The notes under the pieces: generated by a model
Seen by the model: the letters and a program-made list of their open reading frames with translations, nothing else
Databases searched by the model: none
What the model was told of the DNA's origin: nothing
Assembly (NCBI RefSeq): GCF_028128765.1
Contig: NZ_LBJG01000024.1
Coordinates: 62,001-126,000, forward strand
Source of the DNA: Bradyrhizobium sp. CCBAU 51627
GTDB lineage: Bacteria; Pseudomonadota; Alphaproteobacteria; Rhizobiales; Xanthobacteraceae
Direction: 5' to 3'
Length of the DNA stretch: 64,000 bases
Made by a program: the position numbers and the translations under genes
In this document: positions 14,365 through 22,311 of the stretch, piece by piece
Position numbering within the stretch: position 1 is the first letter of the stretch
Layout of the letters: each line of letters opens with the position of its first letter

Positions 14365-15531
14365 ATGGACTTCGCGCTCACCGATCAGCAGGAAGCCATT
14401 CGCGATGCGATTGCAAAGATCTGCGAAGGCTTTCCCGATGCCTACTGGCTGAAGAAGGACCACGACGGCGGCTTCCCGCACGACTTCCACAAGGCGCTGG
14501 CCGATGCGGGCTGGCTCGGCATCTGCGTTCCGGAGGAGTACGGCGGCTCAGGTCTCGGCATCACCGAAGCCGCGATCATGATGCGCACCATCGCCGAATC
14601 CGGTGCCGGCATGTCCGGCGCCTCCGCCGTGCACATCAACGTGTTCGGTCTCAACCCCGTCGTCGTGTTCGGTACCGAGGAGCAGCGCAAGCGCATGCTG
14701 CCGCCGATGGTCGAGGGCCGCGAGAAAGCCTGCTTCGCCGTGACCGAGCCCAACACCGGCCTCAATACCACCCAGCTCAAGACCCGCGCCGTCGCCAAGA
14801 ACGACCGCTACATCGTCAACGGCCAGAAGGTGTGGATATCCACCGCGCAGGTCGCGCACAAGATCCTGCTCCTGGCGCGCACCACGCCGCTGGAGGAGGT
14901 GCGCTCGCCGACCCATGGCCTCAGCCTGTTCTACACCGATTTCGACCGCAACAGGATCAAGGTCCACGAGATCGAGAAGATGGGCCGCAAGATCGTCGAT
15001 TCCAACGAGCTGTTCTTCGAGGATTTCGAGATCCCGATCGAGGACCGCATCGGCGAAGAAGGCAAGGGTTTTCAGTACATCCTCGAAGGCATGAACCCCG
15101 AGCGCATCCTGATCGCGGCGGAAGCCGTCGGCCTCGGCAAGCTCGCGCTGTCGCGCGCGACCGAATACGCCAAGACGCGCGTGGTGTTCAATCGGCCGAT
15201 CGGCAAGAATCAAGGCATTCAGCATCCGCTCGCGGTGAACTGGGTCGAGCTCGAGGCTGCGTGGCTGATGGTGATGTCGGCTGCCTGGCAATACGACAAG
15301 GGCATGCCTTGCGGCGCTGCGGCCAATGCCGCCAAATATCTGGCGGGCGAGGCCGGCTTCTCGGCATGCGAGCAGGCCGTGATGACCCATGGCGGCTTCG
15401 GTTATGCCAAGGAATTCCACGTCGAGCGCTATCTACGCGAGGTGTTGATCCCGCGCATCGCGCCGGTCAGCCCGCAGCTTGCGCTCAGCTTCATTGCGGA
15501 AAAGGTGCTGGGGCTCGCGAAGTCTTACTAG
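14365..15531 (+). CDS. Acyl-CoA dehydrogenase family protein
   Basis: 388 residues from the ATG at 14365 behind AAGGAG. It has all three ACAD parts: the N-terminal helical domain (MDFALTDQQEAIRDAI), the middle beta domain with FAVTEPNTGLNTTQ and IVNGQKVWIS for FAD and substrate, and the C-terminal helical domain with YAKTRVVFNRPIGKNQ and THGGFGYAKEFHVERYLRE. The usual Glu in an E-G-T motif near residue 370 is replaced by A-P-V (PRIAPVSPQ), so the catalytic base must lie elsewhere, or the chemistry differs. It follows the TRAP genes directly and would oxidise a saturated acyl-CoA to the enoyl-CoA used by the MaoC protein. Confidence 0.85.
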   Translation: MDFALTDQQEAIRDAIAKICEGFPDAYWLKKDHDGGFPHDFHKALADAGWLGICVPEEYGGSGLGITEAAIMMRTIAESGAGMSGASAVHINVFGLNPVVVFGTEEQRKRMLPPMVEGREKACFAVTEPNTGLNTTQLKTRAVAKNDRYIVNGQKVWISTAQVAHKILLLARTTPLEEVRSPTHGLSLFYTDFDRNRIKVHEIEKMGRKIVDSNELFFEDFEIPIEDRIGEEGKGFQYILEGMNPERILIAAEAVGLGKLALSRATEYAKTRVVFNRPIGKNQGIQHPLAVNWVELEAAWLMVMSAAWQYDKGMPCGAAANAAKYLAGEAGFSACEQAVMTHGGFGYAKEFHVERYLREVLIPRIAPVSPQLALSFIAEKVLGLAKSY

Positions 15532-15558
15532 CGGCACGGAGCGCTCGGCAAGGATCTC

Positions 15559-16794
15559 ATGAGCCTCGATTTTTCCGGCCTGATCCGCGAGGACGATCTC
15601 GTCGTGTGCGGTCAGGCAACGGCCGAGCCGGTCACCTTGACTGAAGCGCTGGTGGGACAGGCGGCGCATCTTCCGCCATTTCGGATGATGGTCGGGCCGA
15701 TCTTCTCGGAGACGTTCTCCGGATCCTGCGCGCCGAACGTCTCGTTCCAGAGCTATGGCGTGATCGGCCATGTGCGTCGGCTCGCCAGGGTCGGCCGGCT
15801 TGACGTGATCCCGAGCAATTACAGCGCGTTTTGCGCCGATGTCGCCTCCCGCCGTCATCGTGCCGATGTCGTGCTGGTTCAGCTTGCGGAGGCCAGCGAC
15901 GGCCGGCTCAGTGCCAGCCTCTCCAACGACTACGTCATCGATGCCGCGCGCGGCGCCCGTCTCGTGATTGCCGAGATCAATCCGGGTGCGCCCTTTACGT
16001 TCGGGGCCGAATGGCCGGACGACCTGCCGATCCATATGCGCGTGGCGGCCCGCCGTCCGCCGGTGGAATTGGCCTCACCGCCGCTTGACGACATATCGCG
16101 GCGGATTGCGGCGCATGCCGCGAGCCTGATCTCCGACGGCAGCACGCTTCAGTTCGGCGTCGGCCGTATTCCGGATGCGATTCTCCCCTCGCTCTCGCAC
16201 CTCCGCAATCTCGGTATTCATTCCGGCCTGATCAACGACGCCGTCGTCGATCTGATCGAGCGCGGCGCGGTCACGAATGCGGAGAAGGGCATCGATGCCG
16301 GGATCACCGTCACCAACCAGGTGATCGGTACTCAACGGCTGTATCGTTTCGTGCACGAGAACAAGGCGGTCGTGGTGCGGCCGGCATCTTACACGCATGC
16401 CCAAGGCGTGCTCGCGCGGATCAAACGGCTGGTCGCGATCAATTCGGCGCTTCAGGTCGGCCTCGACGGCAGCGTGAATTCCGAGACGTTGAACGGCGTC
16501 GCCATCGGTGCGATCGGCGGACAGCTCGATTTCGTGCGCGGAGCCAATGCGTCGGAGGGCGGCCGGGCGATCATCGCGCTGCCCGCGACGGCATCCGATG
16601 GGAGCAGCCGGCTCGTCGCCCATGTCGAGACGGTGACGACCCCTCGCGCCGATGTCGATGCGATCGTGACCGAATGGGGCATTGCCGAGCTGCGCGGCTG
16701 TGGTCTTGCCGAGCGCGCGCGCCGCTTGATCGCAATCGCAGCGCCCGAGCACCGGGATGTTCTGTCGGCGCAACTCCGCGGCAATCCCGCCTAG
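15559..16794 (+). CDS. Class I CoA-transferase/acetyl-CoA hydrolase family protein
   Basis: A 411-residue member of the acetyl-CoA hydrolase/4-hydroxybutyrate CoA-transferase family. The C-terminal half is the best conserved: GRIPDAILPSL, GAIGGQLDFVRGANASEGGR, IIALPATASDGSSR, then VTTPRADVDAIVTEWGIAEL and RARRLIAIAAPEHRD. Known relatives transfer CoA to acetate, 4-hydroxybutyrate, itaconate or succinate through a glutamyl-CoA intermediate. It follows the acyl-CoA dehydrogenase by 27 bases. Its stop codon shares CTA/TAG bases with the stop of the facing AMP-ligase gene. Confidence 0.82.
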   Translation: MSLDFSGLIREDDLVVCGQATAEPVTLTEALVGQAAHLPPFRMMVGPIFSETFSGSCAPNVSFQSYGVIGHVRRLARVGRLDVIPSNYSAFCADVASRRHRADVVLVQLAEASDGRLSASLSNDYVIDAARGARLVIAEINPGAPFTFGAEWPDDLPIHMRVAARRPPVELASPPLDDISRRIAAHAASLISDGSTLQFGVGRIPDAILPSLSHLRNLGIHSGLINDAVVDLIERGAVTNAEKGIDAGITVTNQVIGTQRLYRFVHENKAVVVRPASYTHAQGVLARIKRLVAINSALQVGLDGSVNSETLNGVAIGAIGGQLDFVRGANASEGGRAIIALPATASDGSSRLVAHVETVTTPRADVDAIVTEWGIAELRGCGLAERARRLIAIAAPEHRDVLSAQLRGNPA

Positions 16795-18386
16795 CTGGCT
16801 GAACCAGACGACGCGGGTTCGGCCGCGATCCGCTCCATCGCGATGGCACGGAGCTTTGCGCGCTGGATCTTGACGCCATTGGCGCTGTCGGTGACCGGGA
16901 AGGCATCCACGAAATAGATCCGTGCCGGCACCTTATAGCCGGCGAGCCGCTCGCGCAGACGTGCGGTCAGCGCCTCCTGTTGTGGCGGTTCACCTGCCGG
17001 GATGACGAAGGCAACGCAGCGGGCCTGGCCGTTCAGGTCGACCGCAACGACCTGGGCATCGGCAACGCCGGCACAGGATTTGAGCTCGTCCTCGATTTCG
17101 CCGGGCGCGACCAGGAAGCCGCCGAGGCGCATGGCATCGCCCGCACGGGTCTCATAGACAAAGGAGCCGTCGCCGCGGAGCCGACCGATATCGCCGGTGC
17201 GGAAGAAGCCGTCCGGAGTGATCGCTTCGCGCGTTGCTTCGGCGTTCTTGAAATAGCCGAGGAAGCGCGATGGCGCGCTGATCTCGATCTCGCCGGCGAC
17301 GCCGGGAGCGGCAAGCTCGCCGGTCTCGGTGTCGCGTGCCCGGACCCTCGCGCCGGGTGACATCGGCCAGCCGCCGCCCTCGATGCGCTCGGCGAGGGCA
17401 TCGCTGGCACGGCCGATCGAGAACAACGCCTGCACCTCGCTCGAGCCGTAGAGGCCGAACAGCGGCAGGCCGCGCGCTTCGGCTTCCGCAGCCAGTTCGC
17501 GCCAGCCGGGCTGGAACGCGGCGAAGCCGCAGACTTCGAGATGAGGGAATGGCCGCGGCGCGTCGGTGAGCGCGAGGATGCGGCGGAACATCTCGTCGGA
17601 GCCGAAGGTATGCGTGATCCCATCCTCGCGGAGGATCTTCAGCGCCGGCACCGCCTCGAAGGCATCGAGCACATGGATGGTCGCACCGGCTGCGATGAAG
17701 CCGAGCAGGCTCGTCATGCCGAAGGTGCCACAGAATGGCAGCATCGCCAGCAGCGAATGGCGCTGGGGGGAGAGCTGGAGCGCCGTGGCCACGGCGTTGG
17801 CGTGGTTCGCAAGCGTTCGCTGCGAATGCGCGACGAGCTTGGGCCCCTTGGTCGTGCCCGACGTAGTGTAGAGCAGGACCGGCAGGTCGATATCGTGCTG
17901 GGCAAGGACCGGCGGATAGGGCTTCTCGAACGCATCGAAACGCACGCTAGGCCATTGCGCGGGGATCGCATTCGGGCCGACCACTGCCAGCGTCTGCAGC
18001 GCAGGCACCTCGTCTTTCGAGATGTCGGCGAGAATCGCGGCGAAATCGATCGAGCGAAACGCCGCCTCGACCACCAATAGCTTGGCGCCCGACAGTGCCA
18101 GGAGGTGCGCGACCTCCGCGCTGCGGTAGCGTGTATTGACGGCGGCAACGATCGCGCCAAGCCGGGCGGCGGCGAACAGCAGCGCGATCCACTCGACGCG
18201 GTTGACCAGCCAGACCGCGACCACGTCGCCCTTGCCGATGCCTTGGGCGGCTAGCCAGGCCGTGGTCTGCTCGACCTTCCCAGTAAATTTCGCGCGCGAA
18301 ACGGGAATGCCATCGAACACGAAGGCCGGCTCGGCAGCGGCCTCCGATCCGATCAGCGATTGCAGTGAAACATCGTCGGCATGCAT
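16791..18386 (-). CDS. AMP-dependent acyl-CoA synthetase
   Basis: A 531-residue adenylate-forming ligase (ANL superfamily). The P-loop motif TTSGTTKGPK, the acyl-binding GLYGSSEVQ, the hinge region FFRTGDIGRLRGDGSF and the C-terminal catalytic lysine in NGVKIQRAK are all present. It activates a carboxylic acid with ATP and CoA; the chain type cannot be read, but the neighbourhood of an ACAD and CoA-transferases suggests a short or medium branched acid. It faces the CoA-transferase gene and its first codon lies 33 bases downstream, on the minus strand, of the upp stop region boundary at 18420, so it is transcribed in the same direction as upp and could be read through from it. Confidence 0.85.
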   Translation of the reverse strand: MHADDVSLQSLIGSEAAAEPAFVFDGIPVSRAKFTGKVEQTTAWLAAQGIGKGDVVAVWLVNRVEWIALLFAAARLGAIVAAVNTRYRSAEVAHLLALSGAKLLVVEAAFRSIDFAAILADISKDEVPALQTLAVVGPNAIPAQWPSVRFDAFEKPYPPVLAQHDIDLPVLLYTTSGTTKGPKLVAHSQRTLANHANAVATALQLSPQRHSLLAMLPFCGTFGMTSLLGFIAAGATIHVLDAFEAVPALKILREDGITHTFGSDEMFRRILALTDAPRPFPHLEVCGFAAFQPGWRELAAEAEARGLPLFGLYGSSEVQALFSIGRASDALAERIEGGGWPMSPGARVRARDTETGELAAPGVAGEIEISAPSRFLGYFKNAEATREAITPDGFFRTGDIGRLRGDGSFVYETRAGDAMRLGGFLVAPGEIEDELKSCAGVADAQVVAVDLNGQARCVAFVIPAGEPPQQEALTARLRERLAGYKVPARIYFVDAFPVTDSANGVKIQRAKLRAIAMERIAAEPASSGSAS

Positions 18387-18419
18387 GGCAACCGGAGTAG
18401 CCCGATCGCGCCAACCTGT

Positions 18420-19055
18420 CTACTTGGTGCCGAACATCCGGTCGCCGGCATCGCCCAAGCCCGGCACGATGTAGCCGTGATCGTTGAGCCGTTCATCGAT
18501 CGCGGCGGTCCAGATCGGAACGTCGGGATGCTCGCTCTGGAATTGCGCGATGCCCTCCGGCGCCGCCAGCAGGCAGACGAAGCGGATGTCGCGGGCGCCG
18601 CGGTCTTTCAGCAGGGACGCGCCGGCGCAGGCCGAATTGCCGGTCGCCAGCATCGGGTCCATCAGGATCACGGTGCGGTCGGACAGGTCCTGCGGGGCCT
18701 TGAAGTAATATTCCACGGCCTGCAAGGTCTCCGGATCGCGGTAGAGCCCGATATGGGCGATGCGGGCCGAGGGCATCAGCGCCAGCATGCCGTCGAGGAA
18801 GCCGACGCCGGCGCGCAGGATCGGCGCCAGCGTGAGCTTCTTGCCGGCGATCTTCGGCGCCTGCATCGGCGAGATCGGTGTCTCGATCTCGACCAGCTCC
18901 AGCGGCAGATCGCGCGTCACCTCGTAGCCGAGCAGCATCCCGACCTCGTTCAGGATCTCGCGAAAGCTCTTGGTCGAGCGGTCCTTCTCCCGCATCAGGG
19001 AAAGCTTGTGCTGGACCAGGGGGTGGGCGACGACGTTGACGCTGCTTGTGCTCAT
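18420..19055 (-). CDS. upp: Uracil phosphoribosyltransferase
   Basis: A 211-residue enzyme of the usual length (208-212). It makes UMP from uracil and PRPP in pyrimidine salvage. The PRPP loop [12 protein letters not shown] is intact and the uracil-binding tail reads [16 protein letters not shown]. The N-terminus [20 protein letters not shown] is typical. It lies alone, about 33 bases before the acyl-CoA synthetase start on the same strand, and has no functional link with the catabolic island. Confidence 0.96.
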   Translation of the reverse strand: MSTSSVNVVAHPLVQHKLSLMREKDRSTKSFREILNEVGMLLGYEVTRDLPLELVEIETPISPMQAPKIAGKKLTLAPILRAGVGFLDGMLALMPSARIAHIGLYRDPETLQAVEYYFKAPQDLSDRTVILMDPMLATGNSACAGASLLKDRGARDIRFVCLLAAPEGIAQFQSEHPDVPIWTAAIDERLNDHGYIVPGLGDAGDRMFGTK

Positions 19056-19229
19056 GCGAGCGATCTAACACGGTTCCGCGAAACTGCGCCAGATCGGCCA
19101 GGCGTTTTCCGCAAGCAGCGGGGTGGCCGGGCCGGGGCCGGTGCGACCGTCGTTCGTCCCCGGTTGCTCGCCGCGTAGGCAGCCATGATCAATTCGCGGT
19201 CGATCGCGTGAAGTGGCGAGGTGAAGGTT

Positions 19230-19358
19230 CTAGACGCCGAGCCCGCGCGCCGCGAGCGTGATCACGATCGTCAGGATGCTGCCCCAGACCAGGCTCAATG
19301 TCATGGTCAGGATGGCCGTGGTGACCGCGTGCTCGAACTGTCCTCTGAAGGGTTTCAT
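19230..19358 (-). CDS. Possible 42-residue single-pass membrane peptide
   Basis: A short frame from the ATG at 19358 to TAG at 19230. The product begins MKPFRGQFEHAVTTAILTMT and continues into a hydrophobic helix (LSLVWGSILTIVITLAA) with a basic end. A membrane helix with a positive N-terminal side is plausible. No good ribosome-binding site is visible, so the call rests on composition and isolation. Confidence 0.35.
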   Translation of the reverse strand: MKPFRGQFEHAVTTAILTMTLSLVWGSILTIVITLAARGLGV

Positions 19359-19403
19359 GCTAGGCGGGGCTGCCGGATTGGAACACCATAGCTTTGCATT
19401 CGC

Positions 19404-19871
19404 TCAGCTGAAATTCTCGCAAGACGCCGGCTCGTAGAGCGAAACCGCAGCGGGGCGCACGTTGGGAACGCTCGGCCGCGTCGTTTCCACGGCCCGCACC
19501 TGGACTTCCACGAACGCCGAAAGCAGCGCAATCGCGAGATCACCGTGGCAGCCTTCGGTCGCGGTGTCCAGCCAATCCGGCAGCTCGCGTTCGCGCGACA
19601 GCGCGCAATGCCATTCGCCTTCGTCATAGGCCATGCGGCGAACGTGCCACAACGGCAATTCCAGTTCCATCAGCGCCATCGCGGCGTCAGCCCACGCCTC
19701 CACGTCGATCAGGCGCATGAGGCGCGCGGTGCGCTCGGTCTGCCCGAGAGAAGGAAAGCGGCGGCAGGCCTTGTCGATGATCTCGAGCATCAAGGGCCGG
19801 GTCATGGCTTGCGCATTGCGCAGGCGATCGCTGAGCGAGGAGGGATCGTAATGTGGAAGCGTGGCGGACAT
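19404..19871 (-). CDS. Hypothetical cytoplasmic protein
   Basis: 155 residues, acidic and mostly helical, beginning MSATLPHYDPSSLSDRLRNA. It has no signal, membrane segment or domain that I recognise. Segments such as RTARLMRLIDVEAWADAAMALMELELP and HGDLAIALLSAFVEVQVRAVE look like a compact helical bundle. The start ATG at 19871 has AGGAGG-like bases (CAGGAGGCTG on the minus strand) just upstream. Its promoter would lie in the region that carries the 161-bp inverted-repeat element. Confidence 0.6.
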   Translation of the reverse strand: MSATLPHYDPSSLSDRLRNAQAMTRPLMLEIIDKACRRFPSLGQTERTARLMRLIDVEAWADAAMALMELELPLWHVRRMAYDEGEWHCALSRERELPDWLDTATEGCHGDLAIALLSAFVEVQVRAVETTRPSVPNVRPAAVSLYEPASCENFS

Positions 19872-19963
19872 TCAGCCTCCTGGAATGGACGTCGGTCAGT
19901 CGGCCGGCCTTCTCAGGGTGGCGGGAATGGCATTTGAAAACGAGAAGGGAAGGGGACGGGAGA

Positions 19964-20124
19964 TATAGGAATCTCATAAAGGCGGGGCGCCGTGCGTGAG
20001 TTATGCAGTCTGGAACATCATGCTCCGTCGTCGTGCCGGCCCCCCGCGCGCAATTGCGCGCTAGGCCGGGCCGACGGCTGCGAACTGACGGAGCATCGTG
20101 GCCAGCCTTTATGAGATTCCTATA
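19964..20124. repeat. 161-bp element with perfect 20-bp terminal inverted repeats
   Basis: TATAGGAATCTCATAAAGGC (19964-19983) is repeated exactly in inverse at 20105-20124. Inside lie a second inverted pair, ATGCTCCGTC (20020-20029) and GACGGAGCAT (20087-20096), and a central 16-bp palindrome GCGCGCAATTGCGCGC (20046-20061). The element has no coding capacity and sits in the 421-bp gap between the hypothetical gene and the kdp operon. It has the layout of a miniature inverted-repeat element or a large cruciform. I find no clear target-site duplication. The remainder of the gap (20125-20292) holds no feature I can name. Confidence 0.75.
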
Positions 20125-20292
20125 ACTTCGCCATAGCCCTCGTCTCGAAAACCTATGCCCGGGATGGCACTTCAGCGCGGTCAAAAGTCCGGCTGATCCC
20201 TTACCGAATGCGCTTCGCGTCCTTCCGCAGGCTCCGCCGGCTCTCTCGAGAACGTGTTGCTCCCGCCATGGGGTGCAACGAGGAGCATCTCC

Positions 20293-20376
20293 ATGATGGA
20301 CATTCTGATGCTGGCGCTGGGCTTCGGCTTCTTTGCCCTTGCGATCGGCTACACCTACGTCTGCGAACGGCTGTAA
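20293..20376 (+). CDS. 27-residue membrane peptide at the head of the kdp operon
   Basis: The frame starts at ATG 20293 with GAGGAG seven bases upstream, the best ribosome-binding site in this stretch. The product begins MMDILMLALGFGFFALAIGY and ends TYVCERL: one membrane helix with a charged C-terminus. Similar short peptides ending in CERL stand just before kdpF in other proteobacteria, as far as I recall. Its TAA overlaps a possible ATG at 20376 for kdpF. A role as an accessory subunit of the Kdp pump is plausible but not established. Confidence 0.6.
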   Translation: MMDILMLALGFGFFALAIGYTYVCERL

Positions 20377-20387
20377 TGGAACGGATC

Positions 20388-20477
20388 ATGATCTTCGATT
20401 ATGCGCTCGCCGGCGCCGTCTCGTTCGGCCTCCTGATCTATCTCACCTATGCGCTGCTGCGGCCGGAACGGTTCTGA
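20388..20477 (+). CDS. kdpF: Potassium-transporting ATPase small subunit KdpF
   Basis: A 29-residue peptide with the classic KdpF layout: one helix followed by a short basic tail. It begins MIFDYALAGAVSFGLLIYLT and ends YALLRPERF. KdpF stabilises the KdpABC complex in the inner membrane. An upstream in-frame ATG at 20376 would add four residues and would couple translation to the preceding peptide. Confidence 0.85.
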   Translation: MIFDYALAGAVSFGLLIYLTYALLRPERF

Positions 20478-20480
20478 GCC

Positions 20481-20585
20481 GTGCTGCTGCTTGTCGAATT
20501 GCTGCTGGCGGACGTTGCGCTGGTCGGCTGCCTGCTCGTGGTGCTGCTGCCGCTGTTGCGCCGCGCACCAAGCCTGAAGGGTTGA
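20481..20585 (+). CDS. Possible 34-residue hydrophobic peptide between kdpF and kdpA
   Basis: A GTG-started frame three bases after the kdpF stop encodes a Leu/Val-rich peptide (first residues [20 protein letters not shown] after the start) ending in RRAPSLKG. It ends four bases before kdpA. The fit between neighbours and the membrane-helix composition are suggestive, but no ribosome-binding site is clear and GC-rich DNA easily yields such frames. Confidence 0.3.
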   Translation: MLLLVELLLADVALVGCLLVVLLPLLRRAPSLKG

Positions 20586-20589
20586 TTCC

Positions 20590-22293
20590 ATGACCATGAT
20601 CGGTTGGCTCCAGATCGTTCTCTATTGTGCGATCATCGTCGCGCTGACAAAACCGCTCGGCTGGTATATGACGCGCGTGTTCAACGGCGAGAGGACATTC
20701 CTTTCGCCGGTGCTGCGCCCGATCGAGGCCGGCATTTACTGGATCTCCGGCGTCGACGAGAAGCGCGAGCAGCATTGGCTCACCTATACGGTCGCCATGC
20801 TGCTGTTCCATGTCGGCGGCTTCCTGGTCATCTACGGTGTGATGCGCTTGCAGGCCGTGCTGCCCTTCAATCCGGCCGGGCAGGCGGCGGTCGCCGAGGA
20901 TCTGTCCTTCAACACCGCCGTCTCCTTCATCACCAACACCAACTGGCAGAACTACGGCGGCGAGAGCACGCTGTCCTACCTGGTGCAGATGGTCGGCCTG
21001 ACGCACCAGAACTTCCTGTCGGCCGCGACCGGCATCGCGCTGGCCGTGGCGCTGATCCGCGGCTTCTCGCGCGCCTCGATGCGGACGGTCGGCAATTTCT
21101 GGGTCGATGTCACGCGCTGCACGCTCTACGTGCTACTGCCGATCTGCGTCGTCTACACGCTGTTCCTGGTCTGGCAGGGCATGCCGCAGATGCTCGGCGA
21201 TTACGTCGAGGCGACCACGCTCGAAGGCGCCAAGCAGACCATTGCGGTCGGCCCGGTCGCCTCGCAGGTCGCGATCAAGATGCTGGGCACCAATGGTGGC
21301 GGCTTCTTCAACGCCAACGCCGCGCACCCGTTCGAGAATCCGACCGCGCTGTCGAATTTCGTGCAGATGCTGTCGATCTTCGTGCTGGGCGCGGCGCTGA
21401 CCAACGTGTTCGGTCGCATGGTCGGCAACCAGCGGCAGGGCTGGGCGATCCTGGCGGTGATGGGCGTGCTGTTCGTCGCCGGTGTCGCCATCACCTATTG
21501 GGCGGAAGCCAATGGCACCTCGACGCTACAGGCGCTTGGGCTTGCCGGCGGCAATATGGAGGGCAAGGAAGTCCGCTTCGGCATCGTTGCCTCCTCGCTG
21601 TTCGCCGTGATCACCACGGCGGCGTCCTGCGGTGCGGTCAATGCCATGCATGACAGCTTCACCGCGCTCGGCGGAATGATCCCGCTGATCAACATCGAGC
21701 TCGGCGAGATCATTGTCGGCGGCGTCGGCGCCGGCATGTACGGCATGCTGCTGTTCGTCATCCTGGCGATCTTCGTCGCAGGCCTGATGGTCGGCCGTAC
21801 CCCCGAATATGTCGGCAAGAAGATCGAGGCGCGCGAGGTCAAGATGGCGATGCTCGCAATCCTGATCCTGCCGCTGATGATCCTGGGCTGGACCGCGGTC
21901 GGCGTTGTACTGCCGCCTGCAGTGGCCTCCATGAATAATGCCGGCCCGCACGGCTTCACCGAGGTGCTGTACGCCTATTCGTCGCAAACCGGCAACAACG
22001 GTTCAGCCTTCGCCGGCCTCTCCGGCAACACTCTGTTCTATAACCTGACCGGTGCCTGCGCGATGTTCGTCGGCCGCTTCCTGATGATCGTGCCGGCCAT
22101 GGCGATCGCAGGGTCGCTTGCGGAGAAGAAATCGATTCCGCCGTCGATGGGCACGTTCCCGACCACCGGGGGCCTGTTCGTCGGCCTCGTCGTCGGCGTC
22201 ATCCTGATCATGGGCGGCCTGACCTTCTTCCCGGCACTCGCGCTCGGCCCGATCGTCGAGCATCTGGCGATGAACGCCGGCAACCTCTTCTGA
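20590..22293 (+). CDS. kdpA: Potassium-transporting ATPase potassium-binding subunit KdpA
   Basis: A 567-residue polytopic protein of the superfamily of K+ transporters. It carries four selectivity-filter-like loops: [53 protein letters not shown] and [14 protein letters not shown]. These positions and the length (557-570 typical) identify it as the channel-like subunit that binds K+ and passes it to KdpB. It is the first large gene of the operon; kdpB starts 18 bases after its stop. Confidence 0.97.
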   Translation: MTMIGWLQIVLYCAIIVALTKPLGWYMTRVFNGERTFLSPVLRPIEAGIYWISGVDEKREQHWLTYTVAMLLFHVGGFLVIYGVMRLQAVLPFNPAGQAAVAEDLSFNTAVSFITNTNWQNYGGESTLSYLVQMVGLTHQNFLSAATGIALAVALIRGFSRASMRTVGNFWVDVTRCTLYVLLPICVVYTLFLVWQGMPQMLGDYVEATTLEGAKQTIAVGPVASQVAIKMLGTNGGGFFNANAAHPFENPTALSNFVQMLSIFVLGAALTNVFGRMVGNQRQGWAILAVMGVLFVAGVAITYWAEANGTSTLQALGLAGGNMEGKEVRFGIVASSLFAVITTAASCGAVNAMHDSFTALGGMIPLINIELGEIIVGGVGAGMYGMLLFVILAIFVAGLMVGRTPEYVGKKIEAREVKMAMLAILILPLMILGWTAVGVVLPPAVASMNNAGPHGFTEVLYAYSSQTGNNGSAFAGLSGNTLFYNLTGACAMFVGRFLMIVPAMAIAGSLAEKKSIPPSMGTFPTTGGLFVGLVVGVILIMGGLTFFPALALGPIVEHLAMNAGNLF

Positions 22294-22311
22294 TTGTCTG
22301 GAGCGACCTCC

